DNA of 47,785 bases from Methylophilaceae bacterium (GTDB lineage Bacteria; Pseudomonadota; Gammaproteobacteria; Burkholderiales; Methylophilaceae), in assembly GCA_017858095.1 (NCBI GenBank), contig JAFMCB010000007.1:1-47785 (forward strand), given 5' to 3'. The first letter of the stretch is position 1. Each line of letters opens with the position of its first letter. This document shows, in pieces, positions 17,723 through 26,003 of this stretch. The notes beneath the pieces were generated by a model that worked only from the letters and a program-made list of their open reading frames with translations, was not told the origin of the DNA and ran no database searches. A program made the position numbers and the translations under genes.

Positions 17723-18601
17723 TTGATCAATAAAACTTCCACCCTTTTTTTATTGATAACTATATTCGCACTTTTTTTTAGTCCTGCAATTTTTTCAAAA
17801 GATAATAATTTACCCAAGGTAAGATCCGCCAAGGCAATTGTTGTAAATCAAAAAACGGGTGAAATTATTTATGAAAAAAGTGCTGATTCAGCAAGTTCGA
17901 TTGCCTCATTGACAAAATTAATGACGGCAATGGTCATTCTTGATGCAGGTATAGATCTAAATCAAGAAATTAAAGTGACAAAAGCAGACATTGATCGTAT
18001 TAAACGAACGGGGTCCAGAATTCCCATAGGCACAAAGTTAACACGATATGAATTATTAGAGTTTGCCCTGATGGCCTCAGACAATCGTGCTGCATCGGCA
18101 TTGAGCCGTTCTTATCCCTCCGGTAGAACTGGTTTAATTGACGCGATGAATGTTAAAGCAAAACAACTTGGAATGTTTGCAACGGAATTTAAAGATCCTA
18201 CAGGGCTTCATAAAGATAATATTTCTACAGCAAGTGATTTGGTGAAAATGGCCCAAGCCGCATATCAATATCCCTTAATCAGAAAGCTGACAACTGAACC
18301 TCAAGGTGAAATTAATTATGGCAAAAAGAATTATAAAATTGGCTTTGTAAATACTAATAGATTGGTTCGTAAGGGTGTTTGGGAAATTGGTTTATCAAAA
18401 ACAGGGTTTATTCGCGAGTCGGGTCGATGTCTTGTAATGCAGGCAGTAGTTAATAATGAGCCCGTTATAATGGTTTTTCTAAATTCTTATGGAAAATTAA
18501 CGCGATTTGCAGATGCAAAAAGAGTCAAGAGATGGATGGAGCAAAATTACAGTCGTAAAAATCTAGTTTCTAGAAATGAAACAATTAAGCAGCCTTTTTA
18601 G
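17723..18601 (+). CDS. pbpG: D-alanyl-D-alanine endopeptidase (penicillin-binding protein 7/8 family)
   Basis: A periplasmic serine peptidase of the S11 family that cuts peptidoglycan cross-links. It has an N-terminal signal peptide (hydrophobic LFLLITIFALFFSPAIF, cleavage near FSK). The catalytic SxxK is SLTK (S62/K65), SxN is SDN (119-121), and KTG is at 226-228, numbered from TTG 17723. That TTG is 6 bases after AAGGA (17712-17716); the in-frame TTG at 17717 abuts the Shine-Dalgarno and is unlikely. At 292 residues it is a PBP7-like length, without the extra C-terminal domain of PBP5. It overlaps the convergent topA by 17 bases. Confidence 0.92.
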   Translation: MINKTSTLFLLITIFALFFSPAIFSKDNNLPKVRSAKAIVVNQKTGEIIYEKSADSASSIASLTKLMTAMVILDAGIDLNQEIKVTKADIDRIKRTGSRIPIGTKLTRYELLEFALMASDNRAASALSRSYPSGRTGLIDAMNVKAKQLGMFATEFKDPTGLHKDNISTASDLVKMAQAAYQYPLIRKLTTEPQGEINYGKKNYKIGFVNTNRLVRKGVWEIGLSKTGFIRESGRCLVMQAVVNNEPVIMVFLNSYGKLTRFADAKRVKRWMEQNYSRKNLVSRNETIKQPF

Positions 18602-21065
18602 TTTTTACTGTTTTTTTCTTACCATTTTTTGTTTTCGTTTCTTTATTTTTAATCATTTCTAAAGCCATCTCGAGGGAAATTTCCTCAATATCAATGCTTT
18701 TAGCAATAGGAGCTTTAGTTGAGCCACGTTGAATGTAGGGCCCATATCTACCATTAAAAATTTCAACGGACTGATTTTTTTCTGCATCCTCTCCTAAAAT
18801 ACGTAAAGGCGCATTTTTTGCTATCGCTTCATTTATTAGCTCAACGGCACGTTCATGTGTTAGCTCAAAAATATTTTCTGATTTAGGGATTGATTTAAAT
18901 TTACCATCATGATTTACGTAAGGACCAAATCGACCAATATTGGCGACTATTTTTTTATTGGTATCTGGATGTAGCCCCATATCGAGAGGTAAAGAAAGAA
19001 GTTTTTTTGCTAATGCTTCATTTACGTCTGCTATGGAAATTTCTGGAGGAATACTGACTCTTTTTGGCTTTTTCTTGTCTTCTTTTGCTGCCACACCAAC
19101 CTGCAGATAGGGCCCATAGGGGCCCATCATAAGTAAAACATCGTTACCACTCTCTTCATCTGTGAAAATAACCTGTGGTTCTTGAGGCAATTCACCATTT
19201 ACATTTCTTGTAAAGTCACATTCAGGGTACCCAGAACATGCAATAAAATTTCCACGCCTACCAAGTTTAATAAATAGAGCGCTTTCGCATTTTGGACATT
19301 TTTCATCAATAGCCTCTTGTGTTATCTCGGAGCGATCAATATTTTCTTTTTCTTTAATTTGTTTATCAAAATCAACCCAGAAATTTTTTAATACTGTCGT
19401 CCAATCGGCCTCTGATCTGGCAATATTATCAAGTTGCTCCTCAAGACTTGCTGTAAAATCGTAGTCAACGTAATGATCAAAATGTTGGGTAAGAAATTTA
19501 TTAACTACCTTACCAACATCAGTTGGCATAAAACGTTTTTTTTCAAGTAAAGCATATTCTCTATCTTGTAAAGTTGAGATAATACTAGCGTAAGTAGAGG
19601 GGCGACCAATACCGTATTCTTCAAGTATTTTTACTAAACTTGCTTCAGTATAGCGCGGCGGCGGCTCAGTAAAGTGTTGATCGCCATATATTTTACTTAC
19701 AGTTAATATATCACCAACTTCAAGGACAGGAAGTTTGTTTTCATCTTCCTCATCATTTTTTTGGTCATCTACACTCTCCATGTAGACAGACATGAAACCA
19801 GCAAATTTAAGTGTCTGTCCCGAAGCTCTAAAAATAGTTTCACCTTTTCCAATTTCTATATCAACACTTACTGCATCAAAAATTGCAGATGACATTTGAC
19901 AGGATAAGGTTCTTTTCCAAATCATGTCATAGAGTTTGAATTGCTCATCTGTAAGAAAGGCTTTAAGTTTTTCAGGAGTATTTTCTATATTAGTGGGACG
20001 AATTGCCTCATGTGCTTCTTGAGCGTTTTTAGCTTTTGTTTTGTAACCAATCGACTTTAATGGCAAATACTCTGAGTCATAATAGTTTTTGAGATAAGAG
20101 CGTATTTGTTCAATAGATTCGTTAGATAAATTCATTGAGTCAGTACGCATATAGCTGATGAGACCAATTGCTCCATCTTGTGTTTCGATACCTTCATACA
20201 GTTGCTGCGCTACGCGCATAGTTCGATTTGTAGTGAACCCTAATTTTCGTACAGCCTCTTGTTGCATTGTTGAAGTGGTAAAGGGCGCAGAGGGCTTTCT
20301 AATACGTTGTTTTTTTTCAACTCGTGAGACTGTAGCTTTGCCAGAACTTTTTAACAGCAATTCTCCAACTATTTTTTCTTGTTGCACTTGTGAAGTAATC
20401 GAAAATTGTTCAATCTTTTCATCATTGAGCTTGAAAAGTTTTGAAGCAAGAATTGCTTTACCCTTGAGCGCATCTAAATGAATACTCCAATATTCTTTTT
20501 GAATAAACTTCTCTATTTCTGTTTCACGTTCATTAATTAATCTTAGTGCCGGGCTCTGTACTCGACCTGCTGATAGCCCCCGCCGGATTTTTTTCCATAA
20601 CAAAGGGGAAAGATTAAACCCAACAAGATAATCTAAAGCTCTTCTGGCTTGTTGAGCATTTATTAAGCTCATAGACAAATCCCGAGGTTTTTTGATTGCC
20701 TCACTAATGGCAGATTTTGTAATTTCCTCAAAAATGACACGTTTAATAATTTTTGAGCCAATTAATTTTTTTTCATTGAGCATTTCAGAAAGATGCCATG
20801 AAATTGCTTCACCCTCGCGATCAGGATCGGTGGCGAGATAAATAGCATCAGCTTTCTTTACTGCTTTAAAAATTTCATCAACATATTTTTTATTTCTTTC
20901 TATTGGAACATATGTCATTTCAAATGTTTCTGTATTAATTGCACCTGCTTTCGGTAATAGATCGCGCACGTGCCCATAGGAAGCTAAAACTTCAAAATCT
21001 TTACCCAAGTATTTGCTAATGGTTTTGGCTTTTGAAGGAGATTCAACGATAAGAAGAGTTGTCAT
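18585..21065 (-). CDS. topA: DNA topoisomerase I
   Basis: A type IA topoisomerase that relaxes negative supercoils. The Toprim domain (1-115) has LLIVESPSKAKTI and the metal-binding ATDPDREGEA (D80, D82, E84). The catalytic tyrosine is Y305 in GLISYMRTDS. One C4 zinc finger (CPKCESALFI...CSGYPEC) is followed by three repeats with GPYGPYLQ, GRFGPYVN and GRYGPYIQ, and then a lysine-rich tail (KTKNGKKKTVKTKKAA). This one-finger-plus-repeats C-terminus differs from E. coli TopA with its several fingers, but is common elsewhere. The 826 residues are intact. A good promoter lies just upstream. Confidence 0.97.
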   Translation of the reverse strand: MTTLLIVESPSKAKTISKYLGKDFEVLASYGHVRDLLPKAGAINTETFEMTYVPIERNKKYVDEIFKAVKKADAIYLATDPDREGEAISWHLSEMLNEKKLIGSKIIKRVIFEEITKSAISEAIKKPRDLSMSLINAQQARRALDYLVGFNLSPLLWKKIRRGLSAGRVQSPALRLINERETEIEKFIQKEYWSIHLDALKGKAILASKLFKLNDEKIEQFSITSQVQQEKIVGELLLKSSGKATVSRVEKKQRIRKPSAPFTTSTMQQEAVRKLGFTTNRTMRVAQQLYEGIETQDGAIGLISYMRTDSMNLSNESIEQIRSYLKNYYDSEYLPLKSIGYKTKAKNAQEAHEAIRPTNIENTPEKLKAFLTDEQFKLYDMIWKRTLSCQMSSAIFDAVSVDIEIGKGETIFRASGQTLKFAGFMSVYMESVDDQKNDEEDENKLPVLEVGDILTVSKIYGDQHFTEPPPRYTEASLVKILEEYGIGRPSTYASIISTLQDREYALLEKKRFMPTDVGKVVNKFLTQHFDHYVDYDFTASLEEQLDNIARSEADWTTVLKNFWVDFDKQIKEKENIDRSEITQEAIDEKCPKCESALFIKLGRRGNFIACSGYPECDFTRNVNGELPQEPQVIFTDEESGNDVLLMMGPYGPYLQVGVAAKEDKKKPKRVSIPPEISIADVNEALAKKLLSLPLDMGLHPDTNKKIVANIGRFGPYVNHDGKFKSIPKSENIFELTHERAVELINEAIAKNAPLRILGEDAEKNQSVEIFNGRYGPYIQRGSTKAPIAKSIDIEEISLEMALEMIKNKETKTKNGKKKTVKTKKAA

Positions 21066-21092
21066 GAAATTTTGTTGTTTAGAAAATAACGC

Positions 21093-21121
21093 ATAATAAG
21101 GACAAAAAACAAACTATTCAA
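21093..21121 (-). promoter_or_regulatory. Sigma-70 type promoter for topA
   Basis: Read on the minus strand, TTGAAT (21121-21116) and TATTAT (21098-21093) are separated by exactly 17 bases. Transcription would start near 21086, giving a leader of about 20 bases before the topA ATG at 21065. This is the best-spaced -35/-10 pair I found in the window. No operator is visible. Confidence 0.6.
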
Positions 21122-21135
21122 GTAATTAAAAAATA

Positions 21136-21990
21136 TTAAAGCTTTTCAATTTCTATGATTTTCTTTAATACCGCATCAACTTGAGTAGTATCGTCTTTAA
21201 TTAAACCCTTGAAATTAAAAAGATTATTATCAGCAAGGTGAGAAAGTTCGATATTGGTTAATGATTTAAAAATATTTGAAATACGTCCTGGATTTTTCTT
21301 TTCCCACGCATTTAACATTTTTTTAATATTTTGTCGCTCTAAATTTTCTTGTGATCCACATAAATTACAAGGAATGATAGGAAAATTCATTGCATTAGAA
21401 AATTTTTCAATATCCCGTTCCTCGCAAAAGGCAAGCGGTCGTATCACAATACTTTGCTTATCGTCTGATAACAATTTAGGTGGCATTGCTTTTAACTTGG
21501 AGCCATGGAACATATTCATAAAAAAAGTTTCAACAATATCATTTTTATGATGCCCTAAAGCAATTTTACTTATTTTCAGATCTTTCGCAGTTTTATAAAT
21601 AATTCCACGCCTTAATCGAGAGCATAACGGGCATGTTATTTTTCCAATTGGCACTTTTTCCTTTACGATTGAATATGTATCCTCTGTCACAATATGAAAG
21701 GGCACTTGATACTTTTTGAAAAAATTGGGCAACGTTTGCGCTGGGAAACCAGGCTGTTTTTGGTCCAAATTCATAGCTATTATTTCAAAATTTATCGGAG
21801 CCCTTTTTTGCAAGGCAATTAAAATTGACAAAAGCGTATATGAATCTTTGCCTCCGCTGACACAAACCATTACTCGATCACCATCTTCAATCATGTTGTA
21901 ATATTCAATGGCTTTTCCTGTTTGGCTTATTAATTTTTTTTGAAGCTTGAATAATCTTCCTGACGGATTGGGTGCAATCATTTCTATCAT
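21136..21990 (-). CDS. ttcA: tRNA 2-thiocytidine(32) synthetase TtcA
   Basis: TtcA adds sulfur to C32 of certain tRNAs using ATP and an iron-sulfur cluster. The PP-loop ATPase motif is SGGKDS (45-50). Two CxxC pairs are present: CPLC (C120/C123) and CNLC (C208/C211); in the family the cluster is held by three of these cysteines. [17 protein letters not shown] is a further signature. The length, 284 residues, is typical. Its start overlaps the upstream pteridine reductase gene by 4 bases, so they form a two-gene operon. Confidence 0.95.
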   Translation of the reverse strand: MIEMIAPNPSGRLFKLQKKLISQTGKAIEYYNMIEDGDRVMVCVSGGKDSYTLLSILIALQKRAPINFEIIAMNLDQKQPGFPAQTLPNFFKKYQVPFHIVTEDTYSIVKEKVPIGKITCPLCSRLRRGIIYKTAKDLKISKIALGHHKNDIVETFFMNMFHGSKLKAMPPKLLSDDKQSIVIRPLAFCEERDIEKFSNAMNFPIIPCNLCGSQENLERQNIKKMLNAWEKKNPGRISNIFKSLTNIELSHLADNNLFNFKGLIKDDTTQVDAVLKKIIEIEKL

Positions 21991-22730
21991 GTTGATATAG
22001 ATCTTCCGCCATCTACTTTTAGGTTATGACCAGTAATATAGTTTGCTGCCAAAATGAATTCAACGGCTTGTGCGATATCATTCGGCTCCCCTGTTCTTTT
22101 TAATAATGTTTGCTTGATAACTATTTGTTTATAATTTTCATCAAAGGGTTGTTTAGAATCTGGCCAAATAATTGGACCAGGGGCAATACTATTTACCCTA
22201 ATCTCTGGAGCCAAATCTTGAGATAATGATTTTGTTAGGTTAATTAAACCAGCTTTAGCTATCGAATAAACACTGTAACCTTTTTTTGGATTATCGATAT
22301 TGGCGTCAGTAATATTTATTATGGAGCCCTTTGTTTTCTTGAGAAAAGGAGCTGCTGCTTGCGATAAAAAAAGTGGGGCTTTTAGATTTATACCTAATAA
22401 ATCTTCCCAATGCTCTGTAGTAATCTTTCCAATTTCAGTTGGATAATACGTGGATGCATTATTGATCAAAATATCTAACCGCCCAAAATATTTTATACAG
22501 AATGCTATGAGCTTTAAACAGCCATTAATCTTAGTGAGGTCTGCTGCAAAAATTTGGACTGAATTTTTTCTGTTTGCGCAAAGCTCTGATTGTAATGCGA
22601 GGACTTCTTTTTTTGAAGAATTGTAGTGAATAAGTAAATTTATATTTTTTTCATGTAATCGTCGGCATATGGCAGCACCTATTCTTCTTGCGCCCCCAGT
22701 AACTATTGCCGTTTTTAAATTTTCTTCCAT
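21987..22730 (-). CDS. Pteridine reductase (short-chain dehydrogenase, FolM-like)
   Basis: An NADPH-dependent short-chain dehydrogenase of the pteridine reductase type, reducing dihydropterins and possibly dihydrofolate. The nucleotide motif is TGGARRIG (11-18), with the Arg found in pteridine reductases instead of the usual GxxxGxG. NNAS (90-93) and the catalytic YSIAK (Y155/K159) are present, and an Asp (D142) stands at the usual Ser position, another pteridine reductase feature. The C-terminal [11 protein letters not shown] is typical. It sits divergently 41 bases from a MidA-like gene and may share its -10 element. Whether it replaces a missing dihydrofolate reductase cannot be seen here. 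Confidence 0.87.
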   Translation of the reverse strand: MEENLKTAIVTGGARRIGAAICRRLHEKNINLLIHYNSSKKEVLALQSELCANRKNSVQIFAADLTKINGCLKLIAFCIKYFGRLDILINNASTYYPTEIGKITTEHWEDLLGINLKAPLFLSQAAAPFLKKTKGSIINITDANIDNPKKGYSVYSIAKAGLINLTKSLSQDLAPEIRVNSIAPGPIIWPDSKQPFDENYKQIVIKQTLLKRTGEPNDIAQAVEFILAANYITGHNLKVDGGRSIST

Positions 22731-22755
22731 AATTTTATGTATTTGTTTTAATGTG

Positions 22756-22763
22756 ATTATAAT
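22756..22763. promoter_or_regulatory. Palindromic -10 element shared by two divergent genes
   Basis: ATTATAAT is its own reverse complement, giving TATAAT on both strands (plus: 22758-22763; minus: 22761-22756). It lies in the 41-base spacer between the pteridine reductase gene (start 22730) and the MidA-like gene (start 22772). On the plus strand only 8 bases separate it from the ATG, so that mRNA would be leaderless or nearly so; no Shine-Dalgarno sequence is present. The -35 elements are poor. Confidence 0.5.
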
Positions 22764-22771
22764 CTACTCAC

Positions 22772-23920
22772 ATGAAAAAAAATCTTAAACCTCTGGAAGA
22801 GGATGTTAGCTCCTCCGATAAGTTAAAAGCTTTAGTGCAATCCGAAATTCTATTGCAAGGCCCAATTTCTTTTTCAAGATATATGCAATTAGCTTTATAT
22901 CATCCGAATTATGGATACTACCAAGTAAAAAAAAATATTTTTGGATCTGATGGTGATTTTGTTACATCGCCAAATATCTCAACGATGTTTGCTGAGACAT
23001 TTCTAAACGATTTTAAAGTTATTTTTGCATCATCAAGTAAAAATATTTTAGAACTTGGTGCGGGGAATGGAGCTTTTTGTCAATCTGTGATGCAGTTATT
23101 TGATGAGAAAGGTGTTGATATTGATCAATATTACATTATTGAATCAAGCCCCACCTTAGTGAAGAGTTGCCAGCAAAGACTAAAAGAAAACTTATCATCC
23201 GCTGCTTATTCAAAAATCAACTGGCTCAAATCACTGCCAAGTAGTTTTAAGGGAGTCGTCTTTATGAATGAGTTTTTTGATGCGCTACCGGTGGATATTT
23301 TTGTTAAAAAGGATGATAAATTATTTGAAAAATGCGTAAGCATCAAGAATGATAAATTTATTTGGGTATTGAGTGAGATGAAAGGTAATCAATATTTTGA
23401 AAATCTTCCGATTCATACATTTCCAGCGGATTATACTTTTGAGTTTTCAAACTTATACAAATATTGGGTGGATACGTTGAAGAAAACACTTCAGCAAGGC
23501 GCTATTTATATAGTAGATTATGGATTTCATGCCAAAGAATTATTTCATCCAGATAGGTCTGCAGGTACATTAATGTGTTATTTAAATCATCAATCGCATA
23601 GTGATCCGCTCATCAATATTGGTCAACAAGATATTTCTTGCCACGTAAATTTTTCACTTTTAAAGAATTTATTTGGCAATGATGTTCAAATTGAAGGATT
23701 TGTATCACAAGCAAATTATTTAATAAATGCAAATATTTTAGATATCCTTAAATCTTATAATCCCAAAGATGTGGTTAATTATAGTAAAAAAACTGCTGAA
23801 CTGAATATGTTAATCTCTCCGGCTGAGATGGGCGATTTAATAAAAGTTATGTCGGTCTCAAAAGAAGTTGATATTCAGCTGCATGGATTCTCAAAAAATG
23901 ATCGCTCTTTTTTACTTTAA
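22772..23920 (+). CDS. MidA/NDUFAF7-like SAM-dependent methyltransferase (COG1565)
   Basis: A 382-residue methyltransferase of the COG1565 (DUF185) family. Known in mitochondria as NDUFAF7/MidA, a protein arginine methyltransferase that acts on a complex I subunit during assembly; the bacterial role is not established. Visible features are the N-terminal ISFSRYMQLALYHPNYGYY, the VTSPNISTMFAE stretch, SAM motif ELGAGNGAF (from residue 94), FMNEFFDALPVD, and the later IVDYGFHAKELFHPDRSAGTL (spread over the C-terminal half). It begins 8 bases after a -10 element and has no ribosome-binding site. trmB follows after 20 bases. Confidence 0.88.
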   Translation: MKKNLKPLEEDVSSSDKLKALVQSEILLQGPISFSRYMQLALYHPNYGYYQVKKNIFGSDGDFVTSPNISTMFAETFLNDFKVIFASSSKNILELGAGNGAFCQSVMQLFDEKGVDIDQYYIIESSPTLVKSCQQRLKENLSSAAYSKINWLKSLPSSFKGVVFMNEFFDALPVDIFVKKDDKLFEKCVSIKNDKFIWVLSEMKGNQYFENLPIHTFPADYTFEFSNLYKYWVDTLKKTLQQGAIYIVDYGFHAKELFHPDRSAGTLMCYLNHQSHSDPLINIGQQDISCHVNFSLLKNLFGNDVQIEGFVSQANYLINANILDILKSYNPKDVVNYSKKTAELNMLISPAEMGDLIKVMSVSKEVDIQLHGFSKNDRSFLL

Positions 23921-23940
23921 CAATAGTCAAATTTAATAGC

Positions 23941-24624
23941 ATGAAAGAAACTAATGACATACGGCCAATAAGAAGTTACGTACTTCGGCAAGGTCGATTA
24001 ACAAAATATCAGGCTAATGCTGTTAAAAAGTTTTCAGCAGCATGGATTATCCCTTTTGAAAAAAAACCAATTGAGTGGGAAAATCATTTCTCTAATCAAG
24101 ATGCTCGTAAAATTATTGAAATTGGTTTTGGCATGGGCACAACAACAGCAGAAATTGCTTACCAGCTCAAAGATGATAATTTTATTGGAATCGAGGTACA
24201 TACGCCAGGTGTTGGTAATCTTTTAAATCTAATTATGACAAATGAGTTAAAAAATTTAAAAATAATTCATCATGATGCAGTGGAGGTTTTTGAGTCGATG
24301 GTTGAAATTGATTCACTTGACGCAATCCATATTTTTTTTCCTGACCCATGGCATAAAAAGCGACACAACAAAAGAAGGCTAATACAAGAAAAATTTTTAG
24401 CAACCATTTATCCTGCAATGAAAAAAAACAGCTACCTGCATATTGCAACAGACTGGGAGGATTATGCGCAGTGGATTATCAATACCATTGATCAATTTGA
24501 CGGACTTGAGATAAAAACAAGAGAATATTTCATAAAGCCAAGTTATCGGCCAGATACAAAGTATGAAAAAAGAGGTGTAGGTTTAGGTCACAAGGTATGG
24601 GACATATTATCGGTAAAGCGCTAA
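23941..24624 (+). CDS. trmB: tRNA (guanine-N7-)-methyltransferase
   Basis: TrmB makes m7G46 in the tRNA variable loop using SAM. The SAM-binding loop is IGFGMGTTT (from residue 61). The family signature FPDPWHKKRHNKRR lies around 133-146, and the C-terminal SYRPDTKYEKRGVGLGHKVWD (split here: RPDTKYEKRG) holds the tRNA/guanine-binding residues. At 227 residues it has the normal length. The last 18 bases overlap the convergent engB gene. Confidence 0.96.
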   Translation: MKETNDIRPIRSYVLRQGRLTKYQANAVKKFSAAWIIPFEKKPIEWENHFSNQDARKIIEIGFGMGTTTAEIAYQLKDDNFIGIEVHTPGVGNLLNLIMTNELKNLKIIHHDAVEVFESMVEIDSLDAIHIFFPDPWHKKRHNKRRLIQEKFLATIYPAMKKNSYLHIATDWEDYAQWIINTIDQFDGLEIKTREYFIKPSYRPDTKYEKRGVGLGHKVWDILSVKR

Positions 24625-25221
24625 CCAGTTTTGAATTACTTTGTCTGCTTCATCAATACCCATTTTTTTAAGACTAGAAAAAATTTGAGCACTACATGAT
24701 GTTTGATACAAATCTCCCCAATCTTCTTTTAATCTTTTTTTGACTTGAATTAAAGTTCTATTTTGCTTATCTCGAGAAAGTTTGTCACATTTTGTTAGCA
24801 AAATATGAATCGGCTTTTGAAGAGGCGCAAACCAGTCAAGCATTTGAGTATCAAGAACAGTTAATGGATTTCTAATGTCCATGACAATTACAAGCCCAAT
24901 AAGCGAACGCCTTTCTTGTAAATAACGTGGCAGTGTTTTTTGCCAATGATCTTTCATTGCTCCAGGAACTTTAGCATAGCCATAACCAGGCAGATCAACC
25001 AAAAATTTTCTTTCATCAATTTCAAAAAAGTTGATTAATTGTGTTCGGCCAGGTTGTTTACTAACATAAGCTAATCTTGTTTGGTTACTCAGCGTATTAA
25101 TTGCACTAGACTTTCCAGCATTTGACCTGCCAGCGAAAGCAATTTCAATACCATCATCATCAGGCAACTCATTATAATGATTGGCAGAGATTAAAAATTT
25201 TGCATTTTGAAGAAAAGGCAT
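24607..25221 (-). CDS. engB: Ribosome biogenesis GTP-binding protein EngB (YihA/YsxC)
   Basis: A small essential TRAFAC-class GTPase involved in 50S subunit assembly. The G1 motif is GRSNAGKSS (31-39), G3 is DLPGYGYAK (76-84), and G4 is TKCD (143-146). The 204 residues match the family. It stands divergent from the cytochrome c4 gene with a 74-base spacer, the usual order in betaproteobacteria. A GGA sits about 7 bases upstream of the ATG on the minus strand. Confidence 0.96.
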   Translation of the reverse strand: MPFLQNAKFLISANHYNELPDDDGIEIAFAGRSNAGKSSAINTLSNQTRLAYVSKQPGRTQLINFFEIDERKFLVDLPGYGYAKVPGAMKDHWQKTLPRYLQERRSLIGLVIVMDIRNPLTVLDTQMLDWFAPLQKPIHILLTKCDKLSRDKQNRTLIQVKKRLKEDWGDLYQTSCSAQIFSSLKKMGIDEADKVIQNWLALYR

Positions 25222-25295
25222 TTATTTTCCGTATTTTGTGTTGATTAATGCTATCACGTTGAAACTATTTTAGTTAGAATGACGTCTTAAAAAAA

Positions 25296-25931
25296 ATGTG
25301 TAAAAAAATGAAATTATTAAAACCATTCTATATTTTTGTTTTGCTTTCAATTAGCCCATATATTTTTGCCGATAACCGCGATGATTCACTGGAACTAGAG
25401 CAAGCAAAAAAAATTGTAACGAATCTTTGTATCGCATGCCATGGTATTGATGGTAATAGTCCATTACCGGCCAATCCTAATTTATCAGGACAACATGCGG
25501 GCTACATCACAAAACAACTCATGCAATTTAAAAATGGGGAAAGAGATAATGCTGTGATGAAAGGTATGGTGGCAAATTTAACAGAACAAGACATGATCAA
25601 TTTGGGATCATATTTTGAGCAACAAAAACAAAATCTCTTGTTTGCTAAAAGTAATGGAGAAAACTCCTTGGGCGAAAAAATCTATAGGGCGGGCGTTGCC
25701 ACTAAAGGTTTGCCTGCTTGTGCGAGCTGCCATGGTCCTGCAGGGCATGGTATTCCAGATTTGTACCCAAGATTAAACAGCCAACATGCTGCGTATACAA
25801 TCTCACAACTCAATGCGTTCCGCCTTGAAACTAGAATGAATGACAATGCCATGATGATGCGAACGATTGCGCAAAAGTTGACAGATAAAGAGATGAATGC
25901 AGTCGCTGACTATATTCAAGGCCTTCGATAA
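25296..25931 (+). CDS. Diheme cytochrome c4
   Basis: An exported cytochrome with two class I c-type domains that carries electrons to terminal oxidases, periplasmic or membrane-attached. An N-terminal signal peptide ends near IFADNRDD. The first heme site is CIACH (C45, C48, H49) and the second CASCH (C142, C145, H146). The likely axial methionines are in AVMKGMVANLT and AMMMRTIAQKLT, with the two halves clearly related. The ATG at 25308 is an alternative start four codons in. The System II maturation genes ccsB and ccsA follow, which would attach its hemes. Confidence 0.94.
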   Translation: MCKKMKLLKPFYIFVLLSISPYIFADNRDDSLELEQAKKIVTNLCIACHGIDGNSPLPANPNLSGQHAGYITKQLMQFKNGERDNAVMKGMVANLTEQDMINLGSYFEQQKQNLLFAKSNGENSLGEKIYRAGVATKGLPACASCHGPAGHGIPDLYPRLNSQHAAYTISQLNAFRLETRMNDNAMMMRTIAQKLTDKEMNAVADYIQGLR

Positions 25932-25972
25932 TTTTTAAAAGAAACTCTACCTTCAATTGAGTGTCATTATTT

Positions 25973-25996
25973 TTTCAATTTCAATTTCAATTTCAG
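25973..25996 (+). repeat. Hexanucleotide TTTCAA repeat before ccsB
   Basis: Four tandem units, three perfect TTTCAA and a last TTTCAG, fill part of the 72-base spacer between cytochrome c4 and ccsB. Slippage here would change spacing or expression upstream of ccsB, not its reading frame if the annotated start is right. No other function is visible. Confidence 0.85.
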
Positions 25997-26003
25997 TAAA
26001 ATT

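Noticed and set aside
25973-25996. CRISPR-like repeat
   Set aside because: The units are six bases and contiguous, with no spacers and no cas genes in the window.
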